Positions 24,207 to 33,015 of a DNA stretch of 64,000 nucleotides are shown here, one piece after another (the stretch's first letter is position 1; every line of letters starts with the position of its first letter). The stretch is taken from the NCBI RefSeq assembly GCF_007829835.1, contig NZ_VIWP01000007.1:124001-188000 (forward strand). The letters are read 5' to 3'. The position numbers and the translations under genes are program-made. This stretch comes from Neorhizobium alkalisoli. GTDB taxonomy: Bacteria; Pseudomonadota; Alphaproteobacteria; Rhizobiales; Rhizobiaceae. Under the pieces are notes generated by a model. The model saw only the letters and a list, made by a program, of their open reading frames with translations. It was not told the origin of the DNA and made no database searches.

Positions 24207-24587
24207 TTAGCGCTTTCTCTTTCGTGCATTTGGAGTGTCCCACTCCCAAAGAAACTTCACGCGCAGTGCCTCCAAGCAACCCTCCCATGTGTCGCGCTCA
24301 CAAGCTGCGACGGCGGTACGCAGATAGTCTAAGAGCGTATCGTGCGAGTACCGATGGATACGAATGATCCTCGTCTCATCGCTTTTGAAAGGAACTCTGT
24401 TCGGGGTCACAACCCTGACTGAAAAAGTTTCTGTCCAGTCGGCACCCTTGGGCCCTATTGCGAGTTGAAGCCAGATGTCGGCATCATCTGACGACACGTT
24501 TGCAATAGTTTCACTCCCGTCCATTTCAATATCGAAGGTCTCGCCAGCAGAAATCGCCACGATTATGTCAGCCCTCAATTCCAACAT
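24207..24587 (-). CDS. Imm8-like immunity protein
   Basis: 126 residues, ribosome site AAGG close to the ATG. The segments 'IWLQLAIGPKGADWTETFSV', 'RVVTPNRV' and the C-terminal 'RDTWEGCLEALRVKFLWEWD' match the Imm8 immunity family I know from polymorphic toxin and contact-dependent inhibition loci, including the terminal 'DTWEE...L...WEF'-type pattern. Imm8 proteins neutralise a cognate toxin domain. No toxin gene is visible nearby, so it is an orphan immunity gene. It ends in a basic 'NARKRKR'. Confidence 0.65.
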   Translation of the reverse strand: MLELRADIIVAISAGETFDIEMDGSETIANVSSDDADIWLQLAIGPKGADWTETFSVRVVTPNRVPFKSDETRIIRIHRYSHDTLLDYLRTAVAACERDTWEGCLEALRVKFLWEWDTPNARKRKR

Positions 24588-24743
24588 AGCCTTACCCTGT
24601 CTTCAGCATTAATCGCGGCTGCACCATTTATCAGCGCGCGGACGGTTGAGGTTATGTGCCCACGCCTTGTTAGCTTGGCGCACCTTAACCCGCAACGACT
24701 GCTATTGGCGCAAAGCTGCCGTCAGGGCTGTCAGCCCGAGTTC

Positions 24744-24977
24744 TTATGTACAAGCAGTTGCTTTGAGGTACTCACCTTTCTCGTCTGTATGAGGCACCGC
24801 AGTAACCTTCGCACCCGGCTTGAATTCCCAAACCTCATAATCGGGTAGCTGCTGAGGAACGATGAGAAAGCATCCGTCCTCCAGTATTCGAGCCTGAACA
24901 GGCCGCCACACGGCGACTGGCTCATCGAGTAAACGAACGTGAATGATAGCCAGGCCGCTTTTGCTACACGTTTCCAA
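24744..24977 (-). CDS. Small conserved-looking hypothetical protein
   Basis: 77 residues from a TTG at 24977 with GGAGATAATAAC upstream, a good ribosome site at the right distance. 'IIHVRLLDEPVAVWRPVQA' then 'EDGCFLIVPQQ' and 'YEVWEFKPGAKVTA' form an all-beta pattern seen in short uncharacterised bacterial proteins that start with a strand and contain 'VWRPV' and 'EVWEF.PG'. The function is unknown. It belongs to the same leftward run of small accessory genes as the Imm8-like protein. Confidence 0.65.
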   Translation of the reverse strand: METCSKSGLAIIHVRLLDEPVAVWRPVQARILEDGCFLIVPQQLPDYEVWEFKPGAKVTAVPHTDEKGEYLKATACT

Positions 24978-25056
24978 GTTATTATCTCCATGTCAGATTG
25001 TGAGCGTAAGCGAGGAACTGAACGGCCGTAAACAGCCCTCAGCGAACAATACAGCG

Positions 25057-25338
25057 CTAACGCTTCGCACGGTTTACAACGATAACCCGGCCTACAATCC
25101 CGATGAGGAACGGCATCCATAGCGCTATCACCAAATAGGATATCGCTTTTGCGCCGACACACTCGCTCTCATTGATCTGACAGCTTCGAACGACGCCTGG
25201 TTGGAGTTCTGACATCGCGAAAGCCAGCGACACTCCGACTCCGATCAAAGACATCCAAGTCGCGATGCCCCGGCGCACCAACAAGGCGGAGGCGATCATG
25301 GCGACACAAGGCAGTAACGCTATAAATTCCAAACGCAT
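25057..25338 (-). CDS. Small membrane protein of unknown function
   Basis: 93 residues with GAGAAGG directly upstream of the ATG. Three hydrophobic segments are visible (residues ~3-20, ~28-45 and ~65-88: 'FIALLPCVAMIASALLV', 'WMSLIGVGVSLAFAM', 'YLVIALWMPFLIGIVGRVI'). Two cysteines ('SCQINESEC') lie in the central loop and may form a disulfide outside the membrane. No family is recognised. Confidence 0.65.
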   Translation of the reverse strand: MRLEFIALLPCVAMIASALLVRRGIATWMSLIGVGVSLAFAMSELQPGVVRSCQINESECVGAKAISYLVIALWMPFLIGIVGRVIVVNRAKR

Positions 25339-25406
25339 ACCTTCTCCCCAATCAGCCGCGAACTCGGAAATGCTACCCGTTATAATAGTTGCCGCGATGA
25401 TTCCCC

Positions 25407-26351
25407 CTACTCCGCCGCCGCCAGCATCCCAACCCCGCCATCCTTTCGCCGAAACTGGCTCGGCGGCTCACCGATAATGCGTTTGAACGCCCGGCTGAAC
25501 GAGGCCTCGGCGTCATAGCCAAGTTTTTCGGCGGCCGTCGCCACCCGCATTCCGTCCTTCAGCCACAAACGCGCCTGGTGCATGCGCACGCGCGCCACGT
25601 AACGGGCCGGAGTTTCGCCGACGACGCGGGCGAAACGTTCGGCGAAGCCGGAGCGTGAGACGCCCATCAGGCGGGCGAGCTCGGCCACCTGCCAGTCCTT
25701 TTCCGGCTCCAGATGGATGGCGGCCAGAACGCGGCCGACTTCCGGGTTGCGGACGGCGGCGATCCAGCCGGTCGTGTCGCCGCAGCCATGCTCGACCCAG
25801 GCGCGGATGATGGTTGCCGTCAGCACGTCCGCCAGCCGGGCCAGAATGCCGCCGGCGCCGACGCGGTCCATATCGACCTCGCGCGCCATGGCTTCGAGCA
25901 GATGCGGAATGGCCGGCTCGCTCTTGCCGAGCGCGCTGGTCAGCATGGCGCCGGGCATGAGCTGCAGCAGCGGATGCAGCCTGTCGATGTTGAAGCGCAT
26001 AGAGGCCGTCAGCGCCACCGTGTCGCCGCAGATATCGGCACATTGCATGTCGTAAAATCCGTCGCAGACCTGCTTGCGGCCAAAACGTTCGAACGGCACC
26101 GGCGTCACGTCGGGAGAGCTGGCAATGATATTGGCGTCGCCGCGCGGCAGAAGAACAGCATCACCCGGCTGCAGCGCCAGCCAGTCACCGGCCGGTGTCT
26201 TCAGCCATGCGCTTCCTGACGAGATGAAATGGAAGCGTGCTGCCTCCTGCGCCGGAAAGGCCGTGCCCCAGGGATCCGACAGCCGGCAGCGGCCGTATTC
26301 GACGCCGTCCAGCCGCAAACCGCGCAGCATCTCGCTCAAGGGATCGCGCAT
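25407..26351 (-). CDS. AraC-family regulator with cupin_6 sensor domain
   Basis: 314 residues from ATG 26351, preferred because AGGAT lies 7 bases upstream and 'MRDPLSEMLRGLRLDG' is the usual N-terminus of this subfamily; the frame is open for 55 more codons. Residues ~1-190 form an AraC-binding cupin ('GSAWLKTPAGDWLALQPGD', 'AVLLPRGDANII'). The C-terminal AraC HTH includes 'LARLMGVSRSGFAERFARVV' and 'AEKLGYDAEASFSRAFKRII'. It is divergent from an MFS exporter gene that it probably controls. Confidence 0.9.
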   Translation of the reverse strand: MRDPLSEMLRGLRLDGVEYGRCRLSDPWGTAFPAQEAARFHFISSGSAWLKTPAGDWLALQPGDAVLLPRGDANIIASSPDVTPVPFERFGRKQVCDGFYDMQCADICGDTVALTASMRFNIDRLHPLLQLMPGAMLTSALGKSEPAIPHLLEAMAREVDMDRVGAGGILARLADVLTATIIRAWVEHGCGDTTGWIAAVRNPEVGRVLAAIHLEPEKDWQVAELARLMGVSRSGFAERFARVVGETPARYVARVRMHQARLWLKDGMRVATAAEKLGYDAEASFSRAFKRIIGEPPSQFRRKDGGVGMLAAAE

Positions 26352-26503
26352 CTCGGTATCCTGATACCCAGATGGCTGCGACATTATGGCCGGGGATTTG
26401 GACGAATGATCAAGCATATCGGAGTTTTTAGCATAGAAAAAACGGCGAGTCTCGGCCATTTTTGCAACGGTTCTCCCCAAGACCGTGCATAAAGGAATAT
26501 CCC

Positions 26504-27715
26504 ATGATGGATTCAAGATCCAATTCGTCGCCCAATGTGGCGGCCCCCGCCAAGGCCGGCTGGCCTGCCATCACCTCGCTGTCGCTCACCGTCTTCGGCC
26601 TAGTTACGGCCGAGTTTCTGCCTGCAAGCCTCTTGCCGCCGATCTCTTCCGATCTTTCGATCAGCCAGGGCCTTGCCGGCCAGACGGTGACGGCAACGGC
26701 CGTCATCGCCGCCTTTGCCGGCCCCGGCATCGTCGTCGGCACGCGCAAGATGAATCGCCGCATCGTGCTGTTCGTACTGACCGCCCTTCTGATCGTCTCC
26801 AGCCTGATCGCCGCGACGGCCGGCGGTTTTGTACCGCTGATGATCGCCCGCCTGCTGCTCGGCGTGGCGCTCGGCGGCTTCTGGGCCCTGTCGGCATCAT
26901 TCGTCATGCGCCTCGTGCCGGAAAATGACATTCCGCGGGCCATGTCTATCGTCATGGCCGGCGTCTCGCTTGCCACCGTCTGTGCCGCCCCGCTCGGCGC
27001 CTGGATCGGCGAGACCTTTGGCTGGCGTTATGCCTTCCACCTGACGGCGGTGCTCGGCGTTCTCGCCTTCGCCATACAGGCATTGACGGTTCCCTCCATG
27101 CCGCCATCCGGCCATGCCGGCTTCGGCACCATGTTCAAGCTGCTCGGCCGCCCGGCTTTGCGCCGCGTGTTCCTCGTCATCATCTTTGCGGTCGCAGGCC
27201 ATTTTGCCGGCTTCACCTTCATCCGCAGCTATCTCGAAGGTGAGATCCATCTGGACGTCTCGACCGTCTCGCTGGTCCTGCTCGGCTTCGGTATCGCCGG
27301 TTTCGTCGGCAACGCCGTCGGCGGTTACATTGCCGGCCGTACCAGCAGCGGTGCGCTAACGCTCGCAGCCGGCTTGATCGCGCTTTCGGCCGCCATCATG
27401 GTTGCCACGGCGGGTCATCAGGCAGCGGCGATCGCTGCCGTCGTCATCTGGGGCTTTGGCTTCGGTGCCTTCCCGGTCAGCGTCCAGAACCGCGTCATGC
27501 GCGTCGCCTCGGATGAAGTGGAAAGTGCGGGTGCGATGATGCTTACGACGTTCCAGATCGCCATCTCGACCGGTGCGGTGGTCGGCGGATTGCTGGTCGA
27601 CAGCCAGGGCCCGCTCGGCGTCATCGGCTTTGCCGGCCTCTCGGCTGCCGTCGCAGCCTGGATCATGCTTGCCGGCGGCATGCGCCAGCCGGCCAAGGCG
27701 GAACTCAACGGCTGA
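26504..27715 (+). CDS. MFS transporter, NepI/AraJ-type exporter
   Basis: 403 residues from ATG 26504 (AAAGGA upstream). Twelve hydrophobic helices are evident; 'LVTAEFLPASLLPPIS' and 'LLGVALGGFWALSASF' are typical of the DHA1 drug/purine/arabinose-efflux branch. 'LGAWIGETFGWRYAF' is the motif C-like segment. The substrate is unknown. The divergent AraC-type regulator is its likely controller, and the pair resembles common inducible exporter cassettes. A GC-rich hairpin follows the stop. Confidence 0.88.
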   Translation: MMDSRSNSSPNVAAPAKAGWPAITSLSLTVFGLVTAEFLPASLLPPISSDLSISQGLAGQTVTATAVIAAFAGPGIVVGTRKMNRRIVLFVLTALLIVSSLIAATAGGFVPLMIARLLLGVALGGFWALSASFVMRLVPENDIPRAMSIVMAGVSLATVCAAPLGAWIGETFGWRYAFHLTAVLGVLAFAIQALTVPSMPPSGHAGFGTMFKLLGRPALRRVFLVIIFAVAGHFAGFTFIRSYLEGEIHLDVSTVSLVLLGFGIAGFVGNAVGGYIAGRTSSGALTLAAGLIALSAAIMVATAGHQAAAIAAVVIWGFGFGAFPVSVQNRVMRVASDEVESAGAMMLTTFQIAISTGAVVGGLLVDSQGPLGVIGFAGLSAAVAAWIMLAGGMRQPAKAELNG

Positions 27716-27730
27716 GTTTTCAAAACAACC

Positions 27731-27765
27731 CCGGCCGGGATGCCAATCTCGGCCGGCATTTGTTC
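27731..27765 (+). terminator. Terminator-like hairpin after MFS gene
   Basis: CCGGCCGGGA (27731-27740) pairs with TCTCGGCCGG (27747-27756) with one mismatch, around a 6-base loop. It is followed by a moderately T-rich CATTTGTTCTTT. It sits 15 bases after the MFS stop. Confidence 0.6.
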
Positions 27766-27801
27766 TTTCGGATTGCGGACTAGGCCAGCATCGCGAAAAG
27801 A

Positions 27802-28569
27802 CTATCGCCCTGGCGGAGGCTTCCGCCACCACCGTGCTCTCGTATCTTCCGCCTGTCGTTTCATATCGACAATCGAAACGACCAAACTCTCCGCAAGCCC
27901 GTCCTTCCCGCTGTCAGCACTTACAATCAGAATTTCACGGCAACCGGTCTCATCGATATAAGACAGCACTTGGGCGAGCTCCGAGTCGGTCTTCAGCTCT
28001 AGGCCCGAATACATAGAGCCAGCCCTACGGCAGCGGTCTTTGCCATCGGACAAAGGGCGATGATCGGTTCCAAGATAATAGATGAGCGAGATATTGCTTT
28101 CCAAGGTCGTCATTCGCTGCGGCGCGCCAAACCGCTTCAGCATGAAATCCGACCAGTCCGTCAGCTTCATGAACCCGCTCTGTCCGGTCTTTCGCTTCAG
28201 ACTCTGTGTAACTTTATAAAGTTGCGAGTGTCCAAGAGGCGACGTGAAACGGAGCAAGTAACTGTGATCAACGTCATCCCGTTCCTCTCGCGCGATGATC
28301 GCCTGGATAAATCGCTCGTTCGGCAGAGACTGTTCCCACCCGCGCCTCAGGAGGAATTCTTCACTTTCGCGCATTTTCCAGTGAGGTTTTCTGCCAGCGA
28401 ATAAGGTTTTCACCTGATCCGGCGTCATGCCCGGGCGGAAGATGGCCTCCGGCTGGAAAAGTTCATGCGTGGGGACATTGACTGGAAAATTTGGCGGATC
28501 ATCAGCATGAGCGCCGGCCGCGATCAGAACCAAAAATCCAGCCAGAACATATCCGCGCCATACGTTCAT
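27802..28569 (-). CDS. Exported protein of unknown function
   Basis: 255 residues from ATG 28569, where a signal peptide begins ('MNVWRGYVLAGFLVLIAAG', cleavage after AHA). 'FRPGMTPDQVKTLFAGRKPHW' recalls the 'G.t..eV...fG' opening of SmpA-like repeats, and 'SPLGHSQLYKVTQSLKR' and 'NISLIYYLGTDHRP' suggest beta strands. Two cysteine-containing stretches lie in the C-terminal half. No family is recognised and no partner gene is adjacent. Probably periplasmic. Confidence 0.65.
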   Translation of the reverse strand: MNVWRGYVLAGFLVLIAAGAHADDPPNFPVNVPTHELFQPEAIFRPGMTPDQVKTLFAGRKPHWKMRESEEFLLRRGWEQSLPNERFIQAIIAREERDDVDHSYLLRFTSPLGHSQLYKVTQSLKRKTGQSGFMKLTDWSDFMLKRFGAPQRMTTLESNISLIYYLGTDHRPLSDGKDRCRRAGSMYSGLELKTDSELAQVLSYIDETGCREILIVSADSGKDGLAESLVVSIVDMKRQAEDTRARWWRKPPPGR

Positions 28570-28728
28570 GAGATACCATCGAGACCGAACCAGGGCTGTA
28601 ATACGATGATTACGGCTGATGGCAAATCTTGAACTTGAAAGATTTCGTCGTCCTTTGGACGAATCCGCGAATGATGGCGAAAAGGTTTGCAACCTCGTCC
28701 GCCAGCCGCCCAATAGTCGACCTGGCTA

Positions 28729-29490
28729 TCAGCTCCGCAGCCGATACCCCGTCCTAAAAATCCAGCCGAGCAGCGACAGGCAGATCACCAGGAACACGCA
28801 GATCATGGCAAGGCTCATCCACGGGTTCACGTCGGCGATCTCGTAAAAGCTCCAGCGGAAACCGCTGACGAGATAAAGAACCGGGTTGAAATGGCTGACC
28901 GCCTGCCAGAAGGGCGAGAGCATGCTGATCGAATAAAAGCTGCCGCCGAGGAAGGTCAAAGGCGGTACGACCAGCATCGGGATGATGTTGAGCTGTTCAA
29001 AACTTTTGGCCCAGATGCCGATGATGAAGCCGAGCAGGCTGAAGGTCACGGCCGTGAGCACCAGGAAGACCACCATCATGAACGGATGGGCGATGCGGAT
29101 ATCGACGAAGAAGGTCGCGGTCGCCAGAATGATCAGGCCGATGATCAGCCCCTTGGTCGCCGCAGCACCGACATAACCGACCAGGATTTCCGTCATCGCC
29201 ACCGGGGCGGACAGGATCTCGTAGATCGTTCCGGTAAACTTTGGGAAATAGATGCCGATCGAACCGTTGCTGATGCACTGGGTGAGCAGCGTCAGCATGA
29301 TCAGGCCGGGCGTGATGAACGAGCCGTAGGACACGCCGTCGATCGTCTGGATGCGCGAGCCGATCGCGGTGCCGAAGACGATGAAATAGAGCGAGGTGGT
29401 GATGACGGGCGAAATCACGCTCTGCAACAGCGTGCGGCGCATGCGGGCCATCTCGAAGACGTAGATGGATTTCATCGCTTCGAAATTCAT
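28729..29490 (-). CDS. ABC-2 type transporter permease (YadH-like)
   Basis: A 253-residue membrane protein with six helices. 'FITPGLIMLTLLTQCISNGS' and 'IIPMLVVPPLTFLGGSFYS' are ABC-2 permease signatures, the latter close to YadH/NodJ proteins. Start overlaps the stop of the ATPase gene (ATGA at 29487-29490). Together they form an exporter whose substrate is not evident; related pairs export lipids, polysaccharides or drugs. Confidence 0.9.
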   Translation of the reverse strand: MNFEAMKSIYVFEMARMRRTLLQSVISPVITTSLYFIVFGTAIGSRIQTIDGVSYGSFITPGLIMLTLLTQCISNGSIGIYFPKFTGTIYEILSAPVAMTEILVGYVGAAATKGLIIGLIILATATFFVDIRIAHPFMMVVFLVLTAVTFSLLGFIIGIWAKSFEQLNIIPMLVVPPLTFLGGSFYSISMLSPFWQAVSHFNPVLYLVSGFRWSFYEIADVNPWMSLAMICVFLVICLSLLGWIFRTGYRLRS

Positions 29491-30413
29491 GCCTTTTCTC
29501 CTACCAGTTCCACGAAAATGTCCTCGAGCGAGCTCTGCCGGGTCGAAAGATCGCGGAAATGAATGTTTTCGGCTGCAAGGCCGGCCAGAAGCGAGGCGAT
29601 CGTATCCTGCCCCTCGCCGTCCCTATATTCGTGGAGCAGCGACAGGCCGTCGGCGGCCAGCGTCAGGTCATAGACGGCAAGGCTCGTCGGCACCGCCTTT
29701 AGCGGTTCGGTCAATTCGAGGCGCAGCTGCTTGCGGCCGAGCTTTTTCATCAGCGCGGTCTTTTCCTCGAGCAGCAGCAGCTTGCCGCCATTGATGACGC
29801 CCACCCGGTCGGCGATCTCTTCCGCCTCCTCGATATAATGGGTCGTCAGGATGACGGTGACACCGGTATTGCGCAGGTCGCGCACCACCTGCCACATCTC
29901 GCGGCGCAGGTTGACGTCGACGCCGGCCGTCGGCTCGTCGAGAAACAGAACTTTTGGCTCGTGCGAGAGTGCCTTGGCAATCATCACACGCCGCTTCATG
30001 CCGCCCGAAAGCTCGCGCAGCATGTTGTCCTTCTTCGACCAGAGCGACAGGTCCTTCAGCACCTTTTCGATCAGCGCCGGGTTGGGCTTGTAGCCATAAA
30101 CGCCGCGCGAAAAGCTGACCGTGTTCCAGACCGTCTCGAACATGTCCGTCGTCAGTTCCTGCGGCACGAGGCCGATCAGGGAACGGGTGGCGCGAAAATC
30201 CTTCACCACGTCATGGCCACCGACCAGAACCTTTCCGGAGCTCGGATTGACGATGCCGCAGACGATCGAGATCAGCGTCGTCTTGCCGGCGCCATTCGGC
30301 CCCAGAAGTGCGAGGATCTCGCCCTGTTCAATGGCAAGATCGACGCCCTTCAGCGCCTCGAACCCGTTGCCATAGGTTTTCGTCAGTTTTTCGACGGATA
30401 CGATCGGTGTCAT
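29487..30413 (-). CDS. ABC transporter ATP-binding protein (YadG-like)
   Basis: 308 residues from ATG 30413; the frame is open upstream but 'MTPIVSVEKLTKTYGNGFEA' is the natural N-terminus. Walker A 'LLGPNGAGKTTLISI', the signature 'LSGGMKRRVMIAKAL', Walker B 'VLFLDEPTAGVD' and the switch histidine in 'TTHYIEEAEE' are all present. The sequence around the signature is very close to YadG. A ~70-residue C-terminal extension follows the core. It energises the YadH-like permease encoded directly downstream. Confidence 0.92.
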   Translation of the reverse strand: MTPIVSVEKLTKTYGNGFEALKGVDLAIEQGEILALLGPNGAGKTTLISIVCGIVNPSSGKVLVGGHDVVKDFRATRSLIGLVPQELTTDMFETVWNTVSFSRGVYGYKPNPALIEKVLKDLSLWSKKDNMLRELSGGMKRRVMIAKALSHEPKVLFLDEPTAGVDVNLRREMWQVVRDLRNTGVTVILTTHYIEEAEEIADRVGVINGGKLLLLEEKTALMKKLGRKQLRLELTEPLKAVPTSLAVYDLTLAADGLSLLHEYRDGEGQDTIASLLAGLAAENIHFRDLSTRQSSLEDIFVELVGEKA

Positions 30414-30819
30414 GATGGTCTTCACGGAAGGAATGGTTTTGCGGAATTTGCCGCAGATATAGGCATCTGCACCCGACAAACCATCCCCTTGCGGACGAAT
30501 ATTGCATTCGGTTTTGAGCGCCAATCACAAAAAGCGGGAAAGATGAACACTGACGGCGACTTGTCATCATCCAGTGACGTTGCTCGTTCACAAGAGCATC
30601 AGGCAAGCACCGGCCGCCGCCTTGCCGCCGCTTCCAGCGACCGGCCGTGATCACCTCTTGATTGCTTGATACCTCGTTTTGCTTGCCGCATGCCTTGTGT
30701 GAGAAGCCATAACGAAATTTATCAGGAGAACAGGCTTTCCCCGTGAGCCCTCACTCCGTTTCGCCGGCCGAAGGGCCGGCTTTTCTTTTGGAGGGATGCA
30801 TACGCGGCTTATCATCGCT
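30414..30819. other. 406-base region without a supported protein gene
   Basis: The left part is the upstream region of the ABC exporter genes. Around 30660-30790 the rightward strand holds a strong intrinsic terminator (30763-30789) that no annotated rightward gene feeds. No convincing protein-coding frame is seen. A small RNA ending at this terminator is the simplest explanation, but I could not find a clear promoter. Confidence 0.5.
30763..30789 (+). terminator. Orphan rho-independent terminator
   Basis: GCCGGCC (30763-30769) pairs perfectly with GGCCGGC (30774-30780) around a GAAG tetraloop, followed by TTTTCTTTT. The structure is textbook for rightward termination. The genes on both sides run leftward. 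Confidence 0.7.
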
Positions 30820-31233
30820 CTATGGGAAGACGAGCAATATCTCGCCAATTCCGCTCTTCGGCATGAGAACCAGTGGCACCCAAATGCCAGGGGCTCCCTT
30901 CTTAAAACCGAAACGAAGCCTGGCACCCCGCTTATAAACAAAATCGACCTTTGGGCGTTCGTTTTCAAACGAGCAGGCTTTCTCGCAGCTCACCATCAAC
31001 TCGCCGGTCACTCCGCCTTGTCCTGAATGAACCTTCAAACTGATCTCGAATCCCGGCAGCTTCGAATCAAGCAATTGGCATTGTTTGTCGACCATACAGG
31101 TCGCGCTGCCCGAAACCGGATCTCCCTCAGTCAGCAACACTGCGAACTCGACCGGAAACGTCTCGTCTGCAAACCCCTTCACCGGAACGAAAAATGCGAA
31201 CACCATAAGGCAGCACAACATGCCGAAGCGCAT
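30820..31233 (-). CDS. Exported protein of unknown function
   Basis: 137 residues, ATG preceded by GGGAGC. The N-terminus is a signal peptide ('MRFGMLCCLMVFAFFVPVKG', cleavage near FA-DE). The mature part is short strands with four cysteines ('SATCMVDKQCQLLD' and 'VSCEKACSFE') that could form two disulfides in the periplasm. No family is recognised. It lies 75 bases from the extensin-like gene, with no sign of coupling. Confidence 0.65.
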   Translation of the reverse strand: MRFGMLCCLMVFAFFVPVKGFADETFPVEFAVLLTEGDPVSGSATCMVDKQCQLLDSKLPGFEISLKVHSGQGGVTGELMVSCEKACSFENERPKVDFVYKRGARLRFGFKKGAPGIWVPLVLMPKSGIGEILLVFP

Positions 31234-31308
31234 ATCCAGCTCCCATAACGAAACTCATTTGTAAGTGACCCCAAGTCGCTTATCGCCCGCAAGGGCGGCG
31301 ACGAAGGC

Positions 31309-32733
31309 TCAGTCGCAATACCGTCTTCCGCCCTTGCGGTCGCGCAGGTCGAAGTGAAAGTGGTTCCAGTGTTCGGCATTGCTGCCGGGGCCGAGCACGG
31401 TAGAGAAATATTTGCAGCTGTCGCTGCGCACCGATTTCAGAAGCGCGCCCTCGCGGAAGGAGAACAGGCCCTTCTTGCGCACGTCGATATCGTGGCCGTT
31501 CTTGAGCACGATGGCGCCGACATCGATGGCGTTGCCCTTGGCATGTTCCGACATCGGGTTGTAGCGCTGGCTGGAATTGTTCATGCGGCGGCAGGAATAA
31601 CCGCCGAGTGGCTGGATCCGGCCGATGCCGGAGAAATAACGCAGCCGGGCCGAAGGATTAAGCTCGTTCTTCACCCATTTGGCGAAGGCGAGCGTCGTCT
31701 GGCAGTTGAGCGTCACGGCCGGCGAAACGGCAATGCCGCCGCCGAGGCCGGAAAGCTTGACCGGGTAATCGATGCCGCAGCTCGGACCGTTGGAAATGCG
31801 CTGCAGGTCCTTGAACTCGACGCCGAGGCTGCGCAGCTCCGCCCGGCAGCTGACTTCCGATTGCGGCATGACGTTTCTCAGCCACGGCTGGTCCGGCTGG
31901 CTCATCGGGCCCTGATCGGTCATCGAGCCGCCCAGCGTTGCGGGATTGTTCGGCCGCAACATCGCCACCTGCTGGCTGTTTGCCGAGGGCACGCGGCGCG
32001 GTTCTACGACCGGGGAATTGTCGCCCCAGACGGCGCTGCCATTCGCCATGTCACCGCGTATGCCGGAACCCTGCCGTTTCGGCGGCACGACCACCCGGTC
32101 ATCGGAAATCGGCTGGCGGCGGGCTCTCAGTGCGCGCGGATTGTCGGTGCCGATGCCATCGACGACGGGCTGGTCACCGACACCTTCGGCAATATTGCTC
32201 TCTTCCTCTTCAGCCAGACCGGTAACGTCGCTTTCATCCGGGCCGACGCCGAGCTCGGCATCGATATTGACGCCGTTCTGGGGAATGCTGTTGGCGGCGC
32301 CGCGCGGAAAATTTCTCGACGAAGGCTGGGACTGCTGGCGCATCGCCTCGTCGCTGTCGATCATCGGCAAGCGGCCGGCGCGGGTGGCGGCGGGTGCCGG
32401 CGCGCCGAGGGATGCCGACTGGACCTGATCGGGTGCGCGCAGGTAATGGCCGCCATCGTTTGCCATGGGGGCAGAAGCCGCCATCGGGGCGCGCGGCTGG
32501 CTGGGGCTCCCCATGTAATCCATGGCGCTTGTCTGGGAGACCGGCGCCGGGCTCATCTGGTAGGCAGGCTGGGACACCGGTTCGGGCGGGATCGAGCGTG
32601 TCGGCTGAATGGCGCCGACCCGGCCTGAATCGATCGCCGCCGGCGGCACCAGATCGCTCGAGGAGCAGCCTGCCATCGTGGCCGAGATCATCAGCAGAGC
32701 CACGGCCCGCCGGAAGGAAAAAGCATACGCCAT
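31309..32733 (-). CDS. Extensin-like C-terminal domain lipoprotein
   Basis: 474 residues from ATG 32733. The lipobox is 'LMISATMAGCSSS', so it is a lipoprotein. Residues ~30-310 are low-complexity, Pro/Gln/Asn-rich and probably disordered. The last ~175 residues are the Extensin-like_C domain (PF06904): 'CRAELRSLGVEFKDLQRI', 'GCGIDYPV'-like 'SCGIDYPVKLSGLGGG', then 'SEHAKGNAIDVGAIVL' and 'EHWNHFHFDLRD', which carry the histidines and aspartate of the LAS/M15-type metallopeptidase site. It probably acts on peptidoglycan or cell-surface material. Confidence 0.85.
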   Translation of the reverse strand: MAYAFSFRRAVALLMISATMAGCSSSDLVPPAAIDSGRVGAIQPTRSIPPEPVSQPAYQMSPAPVSQTSAMDYMGSPSQPRAPMAASAPMANDGGHYLRAPDQVQSASLGAPAPAATRAGRLPMIDSDEAMRQQSQPSSRNFPRGAANSIPQNGVNIDAELGVGPDESDVTGLAEEEESNIAEGVGDQPVVDGIGTDNPRALRARRQPISDDRVVVPPKRQGSGIRGDMANGSAVWGDNSPVVEPRRVPSANSQQVAMLRPNNPATLGGSMTDQGPMSQPDQPWLRNVMPQSEVSCRAELRSLGVEFKDLQRISNGPSCGIDYPVKLSGLGGGIAVSPAVTLNCQTTLAFAKWVKNELNPSARLRYFSGIGRIQPLGGYSCRRMNNSSQRYNPMSEHAKGNAIDVGAIVLKNGHDIDVRKKGLFSFREGALLKSVRSDSCKYFSTVLGPGSNAEHWNHFHFDLRDRKGGRRYCD

Positions 32734-33015
32734 ACGAATTGCCGCTCTCTCGGTGCCTCGAAACACAGTCGTGCTCAAGGCGCAGGGATGCCGAAATGAC
32801 ACAGTCTGCGAGTTTAGGCAGAGTCGGTAAACGAAGCCTTGCCGGATCTGGGCGGTTTCAAGGCGATTTCACGTGGAGATTGCGGGAGAAACAGGCGCAT
32901 GCCGCCGCAGCTCGCGCCCGGCTTGCAGCGGGCACGAATGGCGCGGGCGGGATCGGTGATGCGAAAACCGTCTATGCCGGCATGGGTGCCATTCACGGCG
33001 CCGGCATGGACGGGA

